From Perkinsela sp. pyNocScin1 (Eukaryota > Euglenozoa > Kinetoplastea > Prokinetoplastida > Perkinselidae): 64,000 nucleotides of DNA. The position numbers and the translations under genes were made by a program. Of this stretch, positions 18,640-28,134 are shown piece after piece. The notes under the pieces are model-generated. The model had not been told where the DNA came from. It ran no database searches and worked only from the letters and a program-made list of their open reading frames with translations. Where the stretch lies: assembly GCA_964019655.1 (NCBI GenBank), contig CAXHTR010000005.1, positions 1,426,001 to 1,490,000 of the forward strand, given 5' to 3'. Within the stretch, counting starts at the first letter, position 1. Every line of letters starts with the position of its first letter.

Positions 18640-18747
18640 ATGCTCTTCCCTGCCACTTGTCTCCTCCTTTGAGTTGACCCTCTGCAAGCAACCAACAGTA
18701 GACCCGCCAAGTACCAAGGCATCATGATCACGCAGATGCTCCATTAA
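18640..18747 (+). pseudogene. LRR leader and cap relic
   Basis: A short frame from ATG 18640 reads MLFPATCLLL, a stop, then VDPLQATN, KYQGIMITQML and TAA. The order leader, VDP, then I-M-x-x-M-L matches the family N-terminus (VDPALGR and ALMEML), and it lies after a processing-like T-rich stretch. No repeats follow. The surrounding spacer (18367-18838) has no other recognisable content. Confidence 0.45.
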
Positions 18748-18838
18748 ATTTTAGAGAAAAAGTGCGTCTGAAAGTGATGACAAACCGCAATGTATCACAC
18801 ATCTTAAGCGCCTTCTTTTCTCTTCCCTTTTATTTCAA

Positions 18839-19990
18839 ATGCTACCCCTGATCTTTTGTCTCTCTGCCGACTTTCTGTCAAGACCAGACCCATCATCGCT
18901 CCCCGATCAGGCCATCATGGAGCTCCTCATCACCCAGTGCGATAAATCAACGCAAGAAAGATTTCAAGATGACGAAGAAACATTCAACGATGTCTGCACG
19001 TGGCCCGGCATTGACTGCACCAGCGATGGCGACATTCTCGAGATCGACTGGACGGAGGATGAGCTCTCCAACAATGCACTGGCCCCCGTCTCCATCAGTG
19101 TCCTCCCACAACATTTGGGGACCCTGAGCCTGAGCTGTCGATTTTTATCGCTCTCCATCGACACTGGTGCACTCCCTGAAGGCCTTCATGAGCTCTACAT
19201 CGATGTCAAGGAGCTCGTCGGCAGCTTTGTCATAGCAAATCTCCCGGAGGGCATTGAAGACGTTGAAGTTGCCGATAGTGGACTCAAAGGGACGATATGC
19301 CTCGCCGAGGCCCCCCGCAGTCTCACGCGCTTCGTCATGTTGGGCAACGAACTGTACGGGACACTTTATCTCAATGATATCCCACCGAAGATAAAAACAT
19401 TCAACATCACAAAGAACTCACTCACGGGATCGCTGGACGTTGCAAACCTGCCAGACACGCTCACATCGTTCTATGTCGCTGATAACGACTTCATGGGAAG
19501 TTTTGAGATCACATCAGCGCACGTTGACAATGCGACACTCCACAATAACAAATTTTCGGGAAGTCTCAGACTCACCAAAGCACTTCGCTCCCTGACGTAC
19601 TGTAACGCCGCAAATAATCTTTTTAGTGGGGAAGTCGACTTGGAGCAGCTCCCGCCGCTGGTGCGCCATCTCTTCCTCCAGAACAATCAATTTTCGGGGG
19701 AAATTTGCCTGAATAAGCTCCCAAAGCTCCTCTGCGTGCTTAACCTCTCCGAAAATCATTTCACAGGGGAAGTCTCTTTAGACGCACTGCCGGTGAGCGT
19801 CCACTCACTCATCCTCGGCCACAACCAGCTATCGGGAAGTATCGCAAAGCTTCAGCTCCAGCCCTGGTTTCAGCATATTTCTTTGGAGCACAACGACTTT
19901 AGCGGCTGTTTTGATGCTTCTGCGGTGCCGAAGAACACTGTAGTGGCGTACGAAGGAAATAAGTTTGATAAGGTGATCTTAAGGCAATGA
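18839..19990 (+). CDS. Long LRR protein with about 12 repeats
   Basis: 383 residues, the longest LRR protein in the window. The leader MLPLIFCLSA is followed by a cap with SLPDQAIMELLI and NDVCTWPGIDC. About twelve repeats run from residue 85 to the C-terminus, several of them exact 23-mers (NSLTGSLDVAN, NLFSGEVDLEQ, NQFSGEICLNK, NHFTGEVSLDA). One unit, near AHVDNATLHNNKFSG, is shortened. There is no VVDE-type C-cap and the chain ends shortly after YEGNKFDK. The cap wording (SLPDQAI) matches the relic at 24347. Likely secreted; partner unknown. Confidence 0.87.
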   Translation: MLPLIFCLSADFLSRPDPSSLPDQAIMELLITQCDKSTQERFQDDEETFNDVCTWPGIDCTSDGDILEIDWTEDELSNNALAPVSISVLPQHLGTLSLSCRFLSLSIDTGALPEGLHELYIDVKELVGSFVIANLPEGIEDVEVADSGLKGTICLAEAPRSLTRFVMLGNELYGTLYLNDIPPKIKTFNITKNSLTGSLDVANLPDTLTSFYVADNDFMGSFEITSAHVDNATLHNNKFSGSLRLTKALRSLTYCNAANNLFSGEVDLEQLPPLVRHLFLQNNQFSGEICLNKLPKLLCVLNLSENHFTGEVSLDALPVSVHSLILGHNQLSGSIAKLQLQPWFQHISLEHNDFSGCFDASAVPKNTVVAYEGNKFDKVILRQ

Positions 19991-20734
19991 AGGGAAAATT
20001 TCTATAGAGATGCGATGGGGATCCATAGTAAACATATATATTCTCTCTCATATTCATATTCACAGTGATATATACACTGAAGGTGCATTCGAGTAAGTGA
20101 AGTGTGCTATTCGGATGATTGGCTTCCAGAGCGTTTGTTTTATGAACATATTCTCAAAATACGCAATGCATCACCTACGGAGCCCTCGCATACTCGAGAA
20201 AAGGATTCGAGACAGTGTGCAATGCATTACGCAGGGATCTTCAGGTGCTGTTCTTTGCTATCGAAATTTAGTATCTATGGAACGGACTGCGCGCAAAATG
20301 CGGCGAGTTGTCGGAAGAACTGGAAAGTACTAGTAAGTAAAGAAAAGTTACTTCATTAAACGTCGATAACCAGAGGCTCCCCAGTCCGCTAGGCCAGGGC
20401 CACCTAACCTCCCGATCTCTCGAGAAAAAATGACCTTCTCTAATGCCACAAAGAGTTCAATTTCTATTACCACCTTTAAAAGTCGATGCGGCCATCTGGA
20501 GTGGCCCATGGCCACCTTTGAGGAATCTATGTCGTAACCAAAGAGCTCTATTTTTGCTTGCTCATGGGATCTACATTGATAGTATGAACAGAAATGAAAG
20601 AAAATCATATGCAAGCCGAAATCGATTTGATCCCTTCACTTTTCACATCATGCAAAATTTTTGACCTCCCTTACCATGTAGATCGAAGCCACACGGTACT
20701 ATACGACACTTTTCTAGTCCTTTTGATCGAAAAA
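19991..20734. other. Long spacer with a GGGCCACCT-type word
   Basis: 744 bases without a supported gene. At about 20386-20425 and 20495-20530 it contains GC-rich words around GGCCAGGGCCACCT and GGCCCATGGCCACCT, which stand out from the AT-rich background. Similar words occur in spacers near 21790, 23215 and 63570. Confidence 0.4.
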
Positions 20735-21493
20735 ATGCTTCTTCACGTCGCTCTCACCGCCTGCGCAGATATTGACGACACCCAAATCGAAATGCAGCGA
20801 ATACTCATGCACAAGTGCTTTGAAAGATGTACGACCCCCTCCAGCCCTGGCGCTATAATTTTCAAGGAAGAGATCATTGCCGATGGCAGCGAAGATCCGT
20901 GCTCGTGGCGTGGCGTCGAGTGTGTCGATGGTCTCGTGACCAGCTTTGTCATGGTAGAGACAAAGACAAGGAGCCGCGAGCTCTACCTCGACATGCACTA
21001 CCTCCCGAGCACTGTACAAGCGCTTCACCTCAGCCGGGTGTACCTCTATGACACACTGGTTGGTTCGCACCTGCCCCGTGACCTGCGGTATTTCTACGCG
21101 CTTCGTCCGTATAACATACGTAATATCTACCCGACTCGAGACCTTTGCATGGATAAGCTCCCGAGGCGCCTCGAGGAGATGCAAGTCGCAGCTGGTCGAT
21201 TTTTGCCGCTGTCTGGCGTGCTCGTCATAATGAACTTGCCATCGACACTGCGAATATTCATCATCAAAACGCTGTTCTTGAAACAGGTTTTCATCGATAA
21301 CGATGGCATTCCCAGTGGCATCCAAATCCTCAACTTTGACGGAAACGGCAAGAAGGTCAAAATCAAGGAAATGAATGGGGAAAAGCTCGATAACCGTGTC
21401 ACTCGGGAAGACGTTTCGCTCAGAAGAGGCTCGCAGTGGTTTAAGGACTTGAGCAGAAAAGCGCATCAGATGGAGAAACTGCATGATTCGTAA
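20735..21493 (+). CDS. Short-class LRR-like protein
   Basis: 252 residues from MLLHVALTACADIDDTQ. The short-class cap reads DPCSWRGVECVDGLV (about 58-72), the plant-type CxWxGVxC signature. The turn YLPSTVQALHLS follows, then degenerate repeats built on LPRDLRYFY, LPRRLEEM and LPSTLRIFI without the N-x-F-x-G step in most units. After NGEKLDNRVTRED comes a basic, helical tail. This is the first short-class member in the array. Secretion is inferred from the leader and the paired cysteines; function is unknown. Confidence 0.8.
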   Translation: MLLHVALTACADIDDTQIEMQRILMHKCFERCTTPSSPGAIIFKEEIIADGSEDPCSWRGVECVDGLVTSFVMVETKTRSRELYLDMHYLPSTVQALHLSRVYLYDTLVGSHLPRDLRYFYALRPYNIRNIYPTRDLCMDKLPRRLEEMQVAAGRFLPLSGVLVIMNLPSTLRIFIIKTLFLKQVFIDNDGIPSGIQILNFDGNGKKVKIKEMNGEKLDNRVTREDVSLRRGSQWFKDLSRKAHQMEKLHDS

Positions 21494-21955
21494 TACGATG
21501 TTTTACGAATAGAAATTATTTCAATGAGGGAATATAATATTTATTGAAGGGTCTCACGCGTGAAGTTAATCAAGAGAACTGAACATTGAACTTTTTTATT
21601 CAATTTAACTGTGCATATGATGAATGAAAGAATCTCATTGTATGCCAAAAAGGCTAAAAAGATGCCAGGAGTTCAGGGAAAAATATCTCTGGGCCATTGA
21701 GGTAATGAAATTGCAGCTAATCATTTTTTCAAAAAATTTCAATAAGTCATAAGGAAGGATAGTCACTAAGCCTAATCCTGTTACCTATCTCCAGTGCCAC
21801 CTGGAAAATTCGGACGGCCACCAGCTAAGAGCTCCTGAGAAAAGTATTTCCCTGGTGTCTCATGACCTCTGAAGGTCATATTTTTGTGGTAGTCATCGAA
21901 GAGACCTTCTTTTCGCTTCGCTTCACTTCGAACGCTTTCTACTCTCACTTCTTAA
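21494..21955. other. Spacer, nothing recognised except a GC-rich word
   Basis: AT-rich, with a GC-richer island near 21780-21830 (CAGTGCCACCTGG and GGACGGCCACC) that resembles words in neighbouring spacers. A pyrimidine-rich run precedes the ATG at 21956. Confidence 0.4.
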
Positions 21956-22858
21956 ATGCCATTTCTCCAAACTATCACGACTGTCGACCCGTCGCTCGGC
22001 CGCCTCGACTACGACTCGCTCTCCGACCAAACACTCATGGAAATGCTCATCGAGGGTTTTACCGACTTTGGGAAGGCGCAGCGCTACCAGGACAAAAATG
22101 GTTCCTACCTCGACGTCTGCGAGTGGCCGTTTATCAAATGTGACGCTAACGAGAACGTCACAGAGGTTTTTTTCAGCATAAACCTGACGCAAAGTCGCGG
22201 CAGCACAATTGACTTTGGCTTTCTGCCACGGCGCGTCACAAAGGTAATATCAGCGGAAACTGCGTTCCAAGGTACACTAAACACTGCACAGCTCCCACCG
22301 GGTCTCCTCGAAATTGACCTCGAGATGAACGGTTTTAGCGGGAGCGTTGACCTTGCGGCACTACCGAGGCACATGGAGCATTTTGGGGTCACGTGGAACA
22401 AGTTTTCAGGGAGTTTGGACCTGACACATCTGCCAAAGACCCTCAAGACGCTGGAGGTCATGGGTAACAAGTTTGAAGGGAGCATTACCCTCGATGAGCT
22501 TCCCGAGTCCCTGACTATTCTCAATTTGGGGACAAATCCGCTCACTGGCGCTCTCTCGTTTGCAAAGCTCCCGCCAAAACTCAACAAGCTCAGCATAGAG
22601 GACACAAAGTTCACTGGCAGGTTTTCGCTCGATGTGTACTACGAGGCACTCGGGACGCTCAATGCCTGGGGCACGGCGTTCACTGGAGAAGCAGTGCTGC
22701 ACTCCAGCTATGTTCACAAAGCAAGGAAAGTCTATTTGCCATTGAAGTCCATCGAAAAGTGCGTTGATGAGACTGGAAGGGAGATAGACAAGGGTCAGCT
22801 CTTGTCTGACCCTTTTACTGTTGTCGAAGGTGACTCGAGCGATGAAGCATGGTGGTAG
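21956..22858 (+). CDS. LRR protein, core cap with divergent C-terminus
   Basis: 300 residues from MPFLQTITTVDPSLGRLDY. The cap is canonical (SYLDVCEWPFIKC), but DANENVTEV replaces DDRV. About eight repeats follow (LNTAQLPPGLLEIDL, NGFSGSVDLAA, NKFSGSLDLTH, NKFEGSITLDE, NPLTGALSFAK, KFTGRFSLD). The C-cap SIEKCVDETGREID lacks the His and Trp, and the chain ends in an acidic stretch DSSDEAWW. It lies alone between short-class and core members. Confidence 0.87.
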   Translation: MPFLQTITTVDPSLGRLDYDSLSDQTLMEMLIEGFTDFGKAQRYQDKNGSYLDVCEWPFIKCDANENVTEVFFSINLTQSRGSTIDFGFLPRRVTKVISAETAFQGTLNTAQLPPGLLEIDLEMNGFSGSVDLAALPRHMEHFGVTWNKFSGSLDLTHLPKTLKTLEVMGNKFEGSITLDELPESLTILNLGTNPLTGALSFAKLPPKLNKLSIEDTKFTGRFSLDVYYEALGTLNAWGTAFTGEAVLHSSYVHKARKVYLPLKSIEKCVDETGREIDKGQLLSDPFTVVEGDSSDEAWW

Positions 22859-23405
22859 CTAGTGGCTCAAGCATCATAATAGAGTAATAGTTATATGACT
22901 TTGAGATAAAAGGGCATTGCGTGAAGAAGTGCTTCCCAACCTTTCTGAACCTATTTGGCTCTCTATTTTCGAATCACTGCCTGAATAATGCTTTCATAAA
23001 ATGGTGATGCACACGGATATAGAGGCTGGGAAACACTGGCTTTCAGGATTGATAAGTGATAAACGATAATCACATGCATTTTTTTTGTGTGCTTCCATCT
23101 GCCGATAACAAGATACATGATAAGCAATGCTCTCGCTCCAGGGCGAAAAATTAAGAGAGATACTTAGCGAGAGATAAAGAAACAATGCACTGTAGATCAT
23201 CGGTTCTCATGGTCTGGGGCCCAGGGCCACCTGGGGAGTTCTTATCTAGGTTTTATTCGAATACACCCTCAGATAATTGAAAAGTCGCTTGGGTTACATT
23301 CAGAACTCCTGCTGTACCTTTCCAGTCTTGAAAGTGAATAAGTGTATCGCTTATCTTTATAATTATCAATCATTAATGTATAGTCTGCTTTCTTTTCGCA
23401 TAAAA
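22859..23405. other. Spacer with a GGGCCCAGGGCCACCTGGGG word
   Basis: 547 bases with no supported gene. The GC-rich word at about 23215-23238 (GGGGCCCAGGGCCACCTGGGG) is partly palindromic and resembles the words near 20400 and 63570. Confidence 0.4.
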
Positions 23406-24239
23406 ATGTTCATGCTGCTACTTTCAATTGATCCTGCCCTCGGCCGCCTTGACTACGACTCGCTCTCCGACCAGGCGCTGATGGAAATGCTCATTGACGG
23501 AATGAACAAAGACGCAAAGGCAAATTTCCAGGATTCGAGCGGAAACTTTCTCGATGTCTGCGATTGGGAGGATTTCAAGTGCGCAGGCGATCGCGTCGAG
23601 AAAATTTACTTCTACAATAAGAAGTTTGCGGCACCACAGATTCCATTTGAATTTATTCCATCACATGTACGCAAAGTCACGATATTTTTTTGCGAGCTTT
23701 CTGGGACACTAGATGCATCTGCGCTCCCGCAACGCCTCCAAAAATTCCTTGTTGCCTTGAACAAGCTCCACGGAACGATAGACTTTTGCGCGCTTCCCAG
23801 GGGATTGAAGGCTCTTAGCCTTCGAAACAACGCATTTCACGGGAGTTGCCCCCTTTCAGCGCTTCCTGACACGCTTACCTCCCTTGATGTGGCAGAAAAT
23901 CAATTTAGCGGCGAAATCGCATTCAATGATATGCCAGCCGCCATGGAAGTTATTGAGCTTAGCTTAAACAATTTTTCAGGCTCCATCAAAATCGACCGCT
24001 TGCCCAAGGGGATGCGCCTCCTTCTTCTCTGCTCCAACGCTTTTTCAGGGGACCTTTTTCTCGGTGAAATTCCATCGAGTCTAGAAAAGATCGACGTCGA
24101 AGAAAACAAAGCGATCACGAAAGCTGTTATCGCTGCTCCGGTCAATGGACCGCAGCCCTTTCCGATCTACCACAACAGTATAGAGCGCGTTGTGGATGGG
24201 AATGGTAACAAACACCCGTGGAGTGATGACTTCAATTAA
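23406..24239 (+). CDS. LRR protein, core architecture
   Basis: 277 residues from MFMLLLSIDPALGRLDY (a second Met lies two codons on). The cap is NFLDVCDWEDFKC followed by GDRVEKI. Seven repeats include LSGTLDASA, LHGTIDFCA, NAFHGSCPLSA, NQFSGEIAFND, NNFSGSIKIDR and NAFSGDLFLGE. The C-cap is SIERVVDGNGNKHPW, with Gly replacing the usual Glu. The frame is open upstream for 43 codons, but that stretch has no similarity to the family. Confidence 0.87.
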   Translation: MFMLLLSIDPALGRLDYDSLSDQALMEMLIDGMNKDAKANFQDSSGNFLDVCDWEDFKCAGDRVEKIYFYNKKFAAPQIPFEFIPSHVRKVTIFFCELSGTLDASALPQRLQKFLVALNKLHGTIDFCALPRGLKALSLRNNAFHGSCPLSALPDTLTSLDVAENQFSGEIAFNDMPAAMEVIELSLNNFSGSIKIDRLPKGMRLLLLCSNAFSGDLFLGEIPSSLEKIDVEENKAITKAVIAAPVNGPQPFPIYHNSIERVVDGNGNKHPWSDDFN

Positions 24240-24346
24240 TACTTAGTGATATGATGATATGAAAATAAGAATGATATTCGTATGAAATAACTTCTTTTCA
24301 GAATTTGTGTACTTTTCTCTCATAAAGCCGCCTGCTACATCTACAA

Positions 24347-24483
24347 ATGGGCCCATTATATTTCTTATCCATCGACCCTCTACAGGCCGTTTCAATGCTT
24401 CATCACTGCCCGACCAGGCCATCAGAGAGGAAACTTTTTATAAAATATGCAAAGAAACGATGACGCAATGGAGCACATTATGA
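24347..24483 (+). pseudogene. LRR leader and cap relic, frameshifted
   Basis: ATG 24347 begins MGPLYFLSIDPLQ. A one-base shift then restores GRFNASSLPDQAI, followed by REETFYKICKETM and TGA 24481-24483. The wording SSLPDQAI matches the cap of the gene at 18839 rather than the DPALGR group. No repeats remain. The rest of the spacer (24240-24346 and 24484-24700) shows nothing recognisable. Confidence 0.6.
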
Positions 24484-24736
24484 TCATGTACAGATCTATG
24501 CATATAAGCAGCAATAACACTCGGCTTATTCAACACGATGTCTACAAATTTCATTCATATCTCAGATTTCAATGATCGACGCTTTGACTCATTCGGGTAA
24601 ATGGTCACTGTTAGTGCAATGATACTTTTGTATGACCCCATGAGGGTGTACGGTCCAAAAACTGTTCCAGCCCCAGTGTACTCGATGTTTTTTACTTTCA
24701 TTCATTCACATTTTTTGTTGATTGTTTTTGATTTCA

Positions 24737-25522
24737 ATGCTCACCATCATCTCTCTTGTCTTGACAGCAGACACTGATCTCCTCGAAAGTTCCCAACAAC
24801 TACAGCGCACGTCTATGCGCCGCTGCTACGAGCCATCGACTTACGAGGCATTTTCCCACCGCTTTCGCCGGCTTGTTCCCATAAGCAGAAATGAAAATTT
24901 TAACGAGTGCAACCTTCAGGGTGTCGCATGCGAAGAACACACAGTCAAAAGAATCAAACTCAATGCACGACAGTATCTCATCAACGCGCACTGGATGCCG
25001 TCGAGCACCGAAATGGTCCATCTGACGCACATCTGTTTGCTCAACGGCTGGCGACCAGAGACTTTGCCGAAAAGTCTGAAGTATCTGTACATGCGCGAGT
25101 GCCAGTCGCTGCCACTGCTCGTCGATGTCGACAAGGAGGCCGCAGTGAACGCTGGGAGGGAAGTTTCAGGGGAAACAAATCTCTGCAACCTCCCGCAAAA
25201 CCTCGAGGAGATGTACGCCATAAACAGCGGCTACGCTGGTGGCCTGTGCATCCAGGGCCTCCCGCGATCGCTGCGGGTTCTCGTTTTGAAGGACCGCTGG
25301 GGGGACGCGTTCATCGACTTTGACGAGATGTCCGAGGGTCTGGAGCACATTCTTCTTGATACAATGTTCCTTTACAAAAATATCAAAGTGTACCCGATCG
25401 GGGAGCAAAAGCGTGATTCGAGGGTTAAGTGCCCATACGCTGATACGGATCTGACCGCGGTTCTGAGAGAGTCTGCGTACATCCGTCAGTTTGATAGTGC
25501 GACAAAAAGAAACTGTCTTTAG
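24737..25522 (+). CDS. Short-class LRR-like protein, duplicated pair A, first gene
   Basis: 261 residues from MLTIISLVLTADTDLL. In the cap, NECNLQGVAC keeps both cysteines and the Gly but replaces Trp with Leu. The turn HWMPSSTEMVHLT is followed by degenerate repeats LPKSLKYLYM, LPQNLEEMYA and LPRSLRVLVL. The tail EQKRDSRVKC carries the D-x-R-V motif. The copy at 52294-53079 on the other strand has the same length and is about 90% identical. A conserved sequence over so much of its length suggests both copies are constrained or the duplication is recent. Probably secreted. Confidence 0.83.
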   Translation: MLTIISLVLTADTDLLESSQQLQRTSMRRCYEPSTYEAFSHRFRRLVPISRNENFNECNLQGVACEEHTVKRIKLNARQYLINAHWMPSSTEMVHLTHICLLNGWRPETLPKSLKYLYMRECQSLPLLVDVDKEAAVNAGREVSGETNLCNLPQNLEEMYAINSGYAGGLCIQGLPRSLRVLVLKDRWGDAFIDFDEMSEGLEHILLDTMFLYKNIKVYPIGEQKRDSRVKCPYADTDLTAVLRESAYIRQFDSATKRNCL

Positions 25523-25908
25523 GGGGTATCTATAGTCTGAATGCACGTGTACTGTTGTTCATTTGCTTCAAAATCTTTCGGGACGAATACGCATAAAATG
25601 CTCCTTTTAAGTAAAAATGCGAAAAATTGAGATGTCCAAAATCGATGTCCAAATAAATCTTGAAAATGGACAATGCGTGAAAAGGATATAATCGACTATA
25701 ATTCGCTTTCAATAAAAGTTTTCCGCCCATGTAGAGATAGCCAAAAATAAGAACGAAGGTATCAGAATAAGCAATGCGAAAGATACGAGGGAGACTCGTT
25801 TGATCAACTCATATGGAAAAGGCTCGAAATTATTTTTTTGTGAGGTAAATCTCCCAACTGTATGATACTGTACCAAGCTTCTTCGCTTTTTTTCTCTTCT
25901 CTCTAACA
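25523..25908. other. Spacer inside the duplicated segment
   Basis: 386 bases, alignable in blocks with the 268-base spacer at 52026-52293 on the opposite strand, with insertions or deletions between blocks. It has no ORF of its own that I support. The end is pyrimidine-rich (CTTCGCTTTTTTTCTCTTCTCTC) before the ATG at 25909. Confidence 0.6.
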
Positions 25909-26676
25909 ATGCAGTCATTTCCCTTCCTAACGCTCCTCTGTGCAGATATTCAGCCCGAAGATCCCCTGGATCACCATGACCCACAGCGACGCTGTATGCA
26001 CCGTTTCACTCATCCAGACTTTACGCCGAACTGCGATGTCAACCAGAGCGGACTCTTTCGATATTTCAACCACAGGGTCGAAGCCACAGATGACCCATGC
26101 ACGTGGAACGGCGTGCACTGCACAGCTGGTGTCATCGAAAGCATAAAAATCAACATGTTTGGGCAGATGCTCGCCGTTGTCGATATGAACTGGCTGCCCC
26201 CAACCGTTCGCGCCTTTAGCTACTGCGCGGCTGCGATCGCCCACGAATGGACCGCGGCAATGCTGCCGCGAGAGATGCGCTTCCTTTTTATTCGTAACTG
26301 CTGGGTGGATGCTGATGGGCGCAAAACGCAGCCGCTCGACCTGGAAAAGCTCCCGGACCACATGGAAGAGCTATATCTTATCAATATGGTCCTTCCAGGG
26401 AAAATTTATATCGAAAATCTTCCAGAGACAATGCGCTTTGTTTACATCGGTAGTCGAACCATTCAAAAGGCATCTGTGTACTTTGAGGGCCTCCCAGACA
26501 GTCTTCTGTCGATGACGATCAGGGGCATCACGACGTGCAAATCTCCTGTGAAGATCGTTGGCCTTGGTAGAGTCCAAAAGAACCGTCGGGTCACGAACAT
26601 CTTCATGAGCCATTCGCAGCTTCAGTCCGATTCCAACTACGAGGAAATGTTTCCGAACAACACAGACACGATGTAA
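25909..26676 (+). CDS. Short-class LRR-like protein, duplicated pair A, second gene
   Basis: 255 residues from MQSFPFLTLLCADIQ. The cap is canonical (DDPCTWNGVHCTAGVIESI). The turn NWLPPTVRAFSY, then LPREMRFLFI, LPDHMEELYL, LPETMRFVYI and LPDSLLSMTI give degenerate repeats. VQKNRRVTN matches the short-class tail motif. The counterpart at 51213-52025 is about 80% identical up to VTN and then unrelated, so the tail of one copy has been replaced. The product is probably secreted, with a disulfide-closed cap. Confidence 0.83.
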   Translation: MQSFPFLTLLCADIQPEDPLDHHDPQRRCMHRFTHPDFTPNCDVNQSGLFRYFNHRVEATDDPCTWNGVHCTAGVIESIKINMFGQMLAVVDMNWLPPTVRAFSYCAAAIAHEWTAAMLPREMRFLFIRNCWVDADGRKTQPLDLEKLPDHMEELYLINMVLPGKIYIENLPETMRFVYIGSRTIQKASVYFEGLPDSLLSMTIRGITTCKSPVKIVGLGRVQKNRRVTNIFMSHSQLQSDSNYEEMFPNNTDTM

Positions 26677-27204
26677 AGGAGTTTTCGTACGAATTTGCAG
26701 CGTTTAGAAATGCTCTGGGAATATGGACATGGTACTTTGTTAACTTGTACTTTCTGAAGACATAGCATGACCATTTGTAAAGTCATAGACAGAATTCTAT
26801 GTAATAATGGGGATAAGGCTGGAAATTCTCGAGTTTATCTGTTGTTTTGGCTACTTGCGCAAATTCAAAATTGGTACTTTGTAATGTACTGAAGTGTAGG
26901 ACTTTCTACGGACATACCAGGCCAATGATGAGAGCAGATCTATTCTCTGACAAAATAGGGCTGACTGTGTGTTTAAACCCTCTTAACATGAGATTTTTTT
27001 GTACACCAGTATCGCAAGCTTTTTAGGTTCGTTACATCACTCATAAACTAAAAAGGTCTCATTTGCACGATATTTGGATCAAAGGGGGTATTCAGCCGAA
27101 TATGTCAAAAAGTCAGGAGATATGAAGCAAATAACTCCCACTTTGTGTCTAAGCGTAAGGCATTCAAAATTTCTCTTTTCCATCATTTCTCAAATTCAAT
27201 TTCA
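26677..27204. other. Spacer, nothing recognised
   Basis: 528 AT-rich bases without a supported ORF or relic. The last 40 bases are pyrimidine-rich before the ATG at 27205. Confidence 0.4.
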
Positions 27205-28134
27205 ATGCTCCATCCATCTGTATTCTTCACTGCCGACTACGCTCTTGGCCGCGTTGGCTATACCGAAATTCCCGACCAGGCCCTTCTCGAGATGCTCATA
27301 GAAGGCGCAGACGAGCGCTACAAGGCTAGATTCATGGTCCAAGGGGCCTACAGAGACATCTCTGAGTGGGACGGGGTCGTCTGTGGCCCAGATGGCACTG
27401 TACTGCACCTCACAATGGCCAACGAGCCCATGGGCGCCCTGTACGCCTACGGAGGAACCCTCGCCCTCCAGTTTCTGCCACCAAACTTGACCGAATTCAC
27501 ATGCAGAACAAAACTTTTTACTGGCACGATCGACATGGCAGAGCTTCCAGCGAGCCTGCGCCACTTTACACTGACTACAAGCAATTTTGAAGGGCCACTT
27601 GGCCTTTCGACGATGCCCAGCGCTTTGAAACATTTGAACCTCTCCGGGAATTTCTTTTCAGGCAGTTGCGACTTGACTGCGCTTCCATCTGGAATGCAGT
27701 ACGTCGACCTTTCGAACAATCATCTCACAGGAAGTGTTTCACTTGATGCGCTTCCAGCGCATCTTCTCCTCCTGCGCCTGCGATGTAACGCGCTGAGCGG
27801 TGAAATACACATTCAGAATCTGTCATCAAACCTACAAGAGCTCTATCTTGATAACAACTGCTTTTCAGGCGAATTCAAGCTTTTGTGTCTTTCAGAGAAA
27901 CTGAACACGATCTCGGCATCAAACAATGCGCTGATGGGCACAGCAGTGCTTCCGAAAGGTATCAATCCGAGAAAGACGAATGTGATGCTGCTTGGGAACT
28001 CTATAGGTGCTGTTGGGGATGAAATGGGTGATGCTCATGCGCTTGAGAGGCGAATCCTCCGAGACCAGCGGGAAAAACCGGCTGTCTGCAGATGTGCAAA
28101 CTGTCTCGACAAGGAAGAGTGGGCGAATGAGTGA
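27205..28134 (+). CDS. LRR protein with Cys-rich tail
   Basis: 309 residues from MLHPSVFFTADYALGRVGY, with a likely leader cut after TA. The cap DISEWDGVVC lacks the first Cys. About eight repeats follow (LFTGTIDMAE, NFEGPLGLST, NFFSGSCDLTA, NHLTGSVSLDA, NALSGEIHIQN, NCFSGEFKLL). After a weak C-cap (SIGAVGDEMGDAHA) there is an extra basic tail with C-R-C-A-N-C, four residues from a Cys-x-Cys-x-x-Cys cluster that no neighbour has. It could be a disulfide or metal site, but this is not established. Confidence 0.86.
   Translation: MLHPSVFFTADYALGRVGYTEIPDQALLEMLIEGADERYKARFMVQGAYRDISEWDGVVCGPDGTVLHLTMANEPMGALYAYGGTLALQFLPPNLTEFTCRTKLFTGTIDMAELPASLRHFTLTTSNFEGPLGLSTMPSALKHLNLSGNFFSGSCDLTALPSGMQYVDLSNNHLTGSVSLDALPAHLLLLRLRCNALSGEIHIQNLSSNLQELYLDNNCFSGEFKLLCLSEKLNTISASNNALMGTAVLPKGINPRKTNVMLLGNSIGAVGDEMGDAHALERRILRDQREKPAVCRCANCLDKEEWANE

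Larger units (their letters stand above)
24701..26600 (+). repeat. Inverted segmental duplication, left copy
   Basis: This segment holds the short-class genes at 24737 and 25909 plus their spacer. It matches the reverse complement of about 51335-53115. The upstream flank (TTCATTCACATTTT), both genes in the same transcriptional order, and blocks of the spacer (GAGATGTCC, GATGTCCAAA, GCGATGCGAAAGATAC-like, GGAAAGGCTCGAA) are shared. Homology ends near 26598, where the second gene's C-terminus diverges. Confidence 0.8.
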
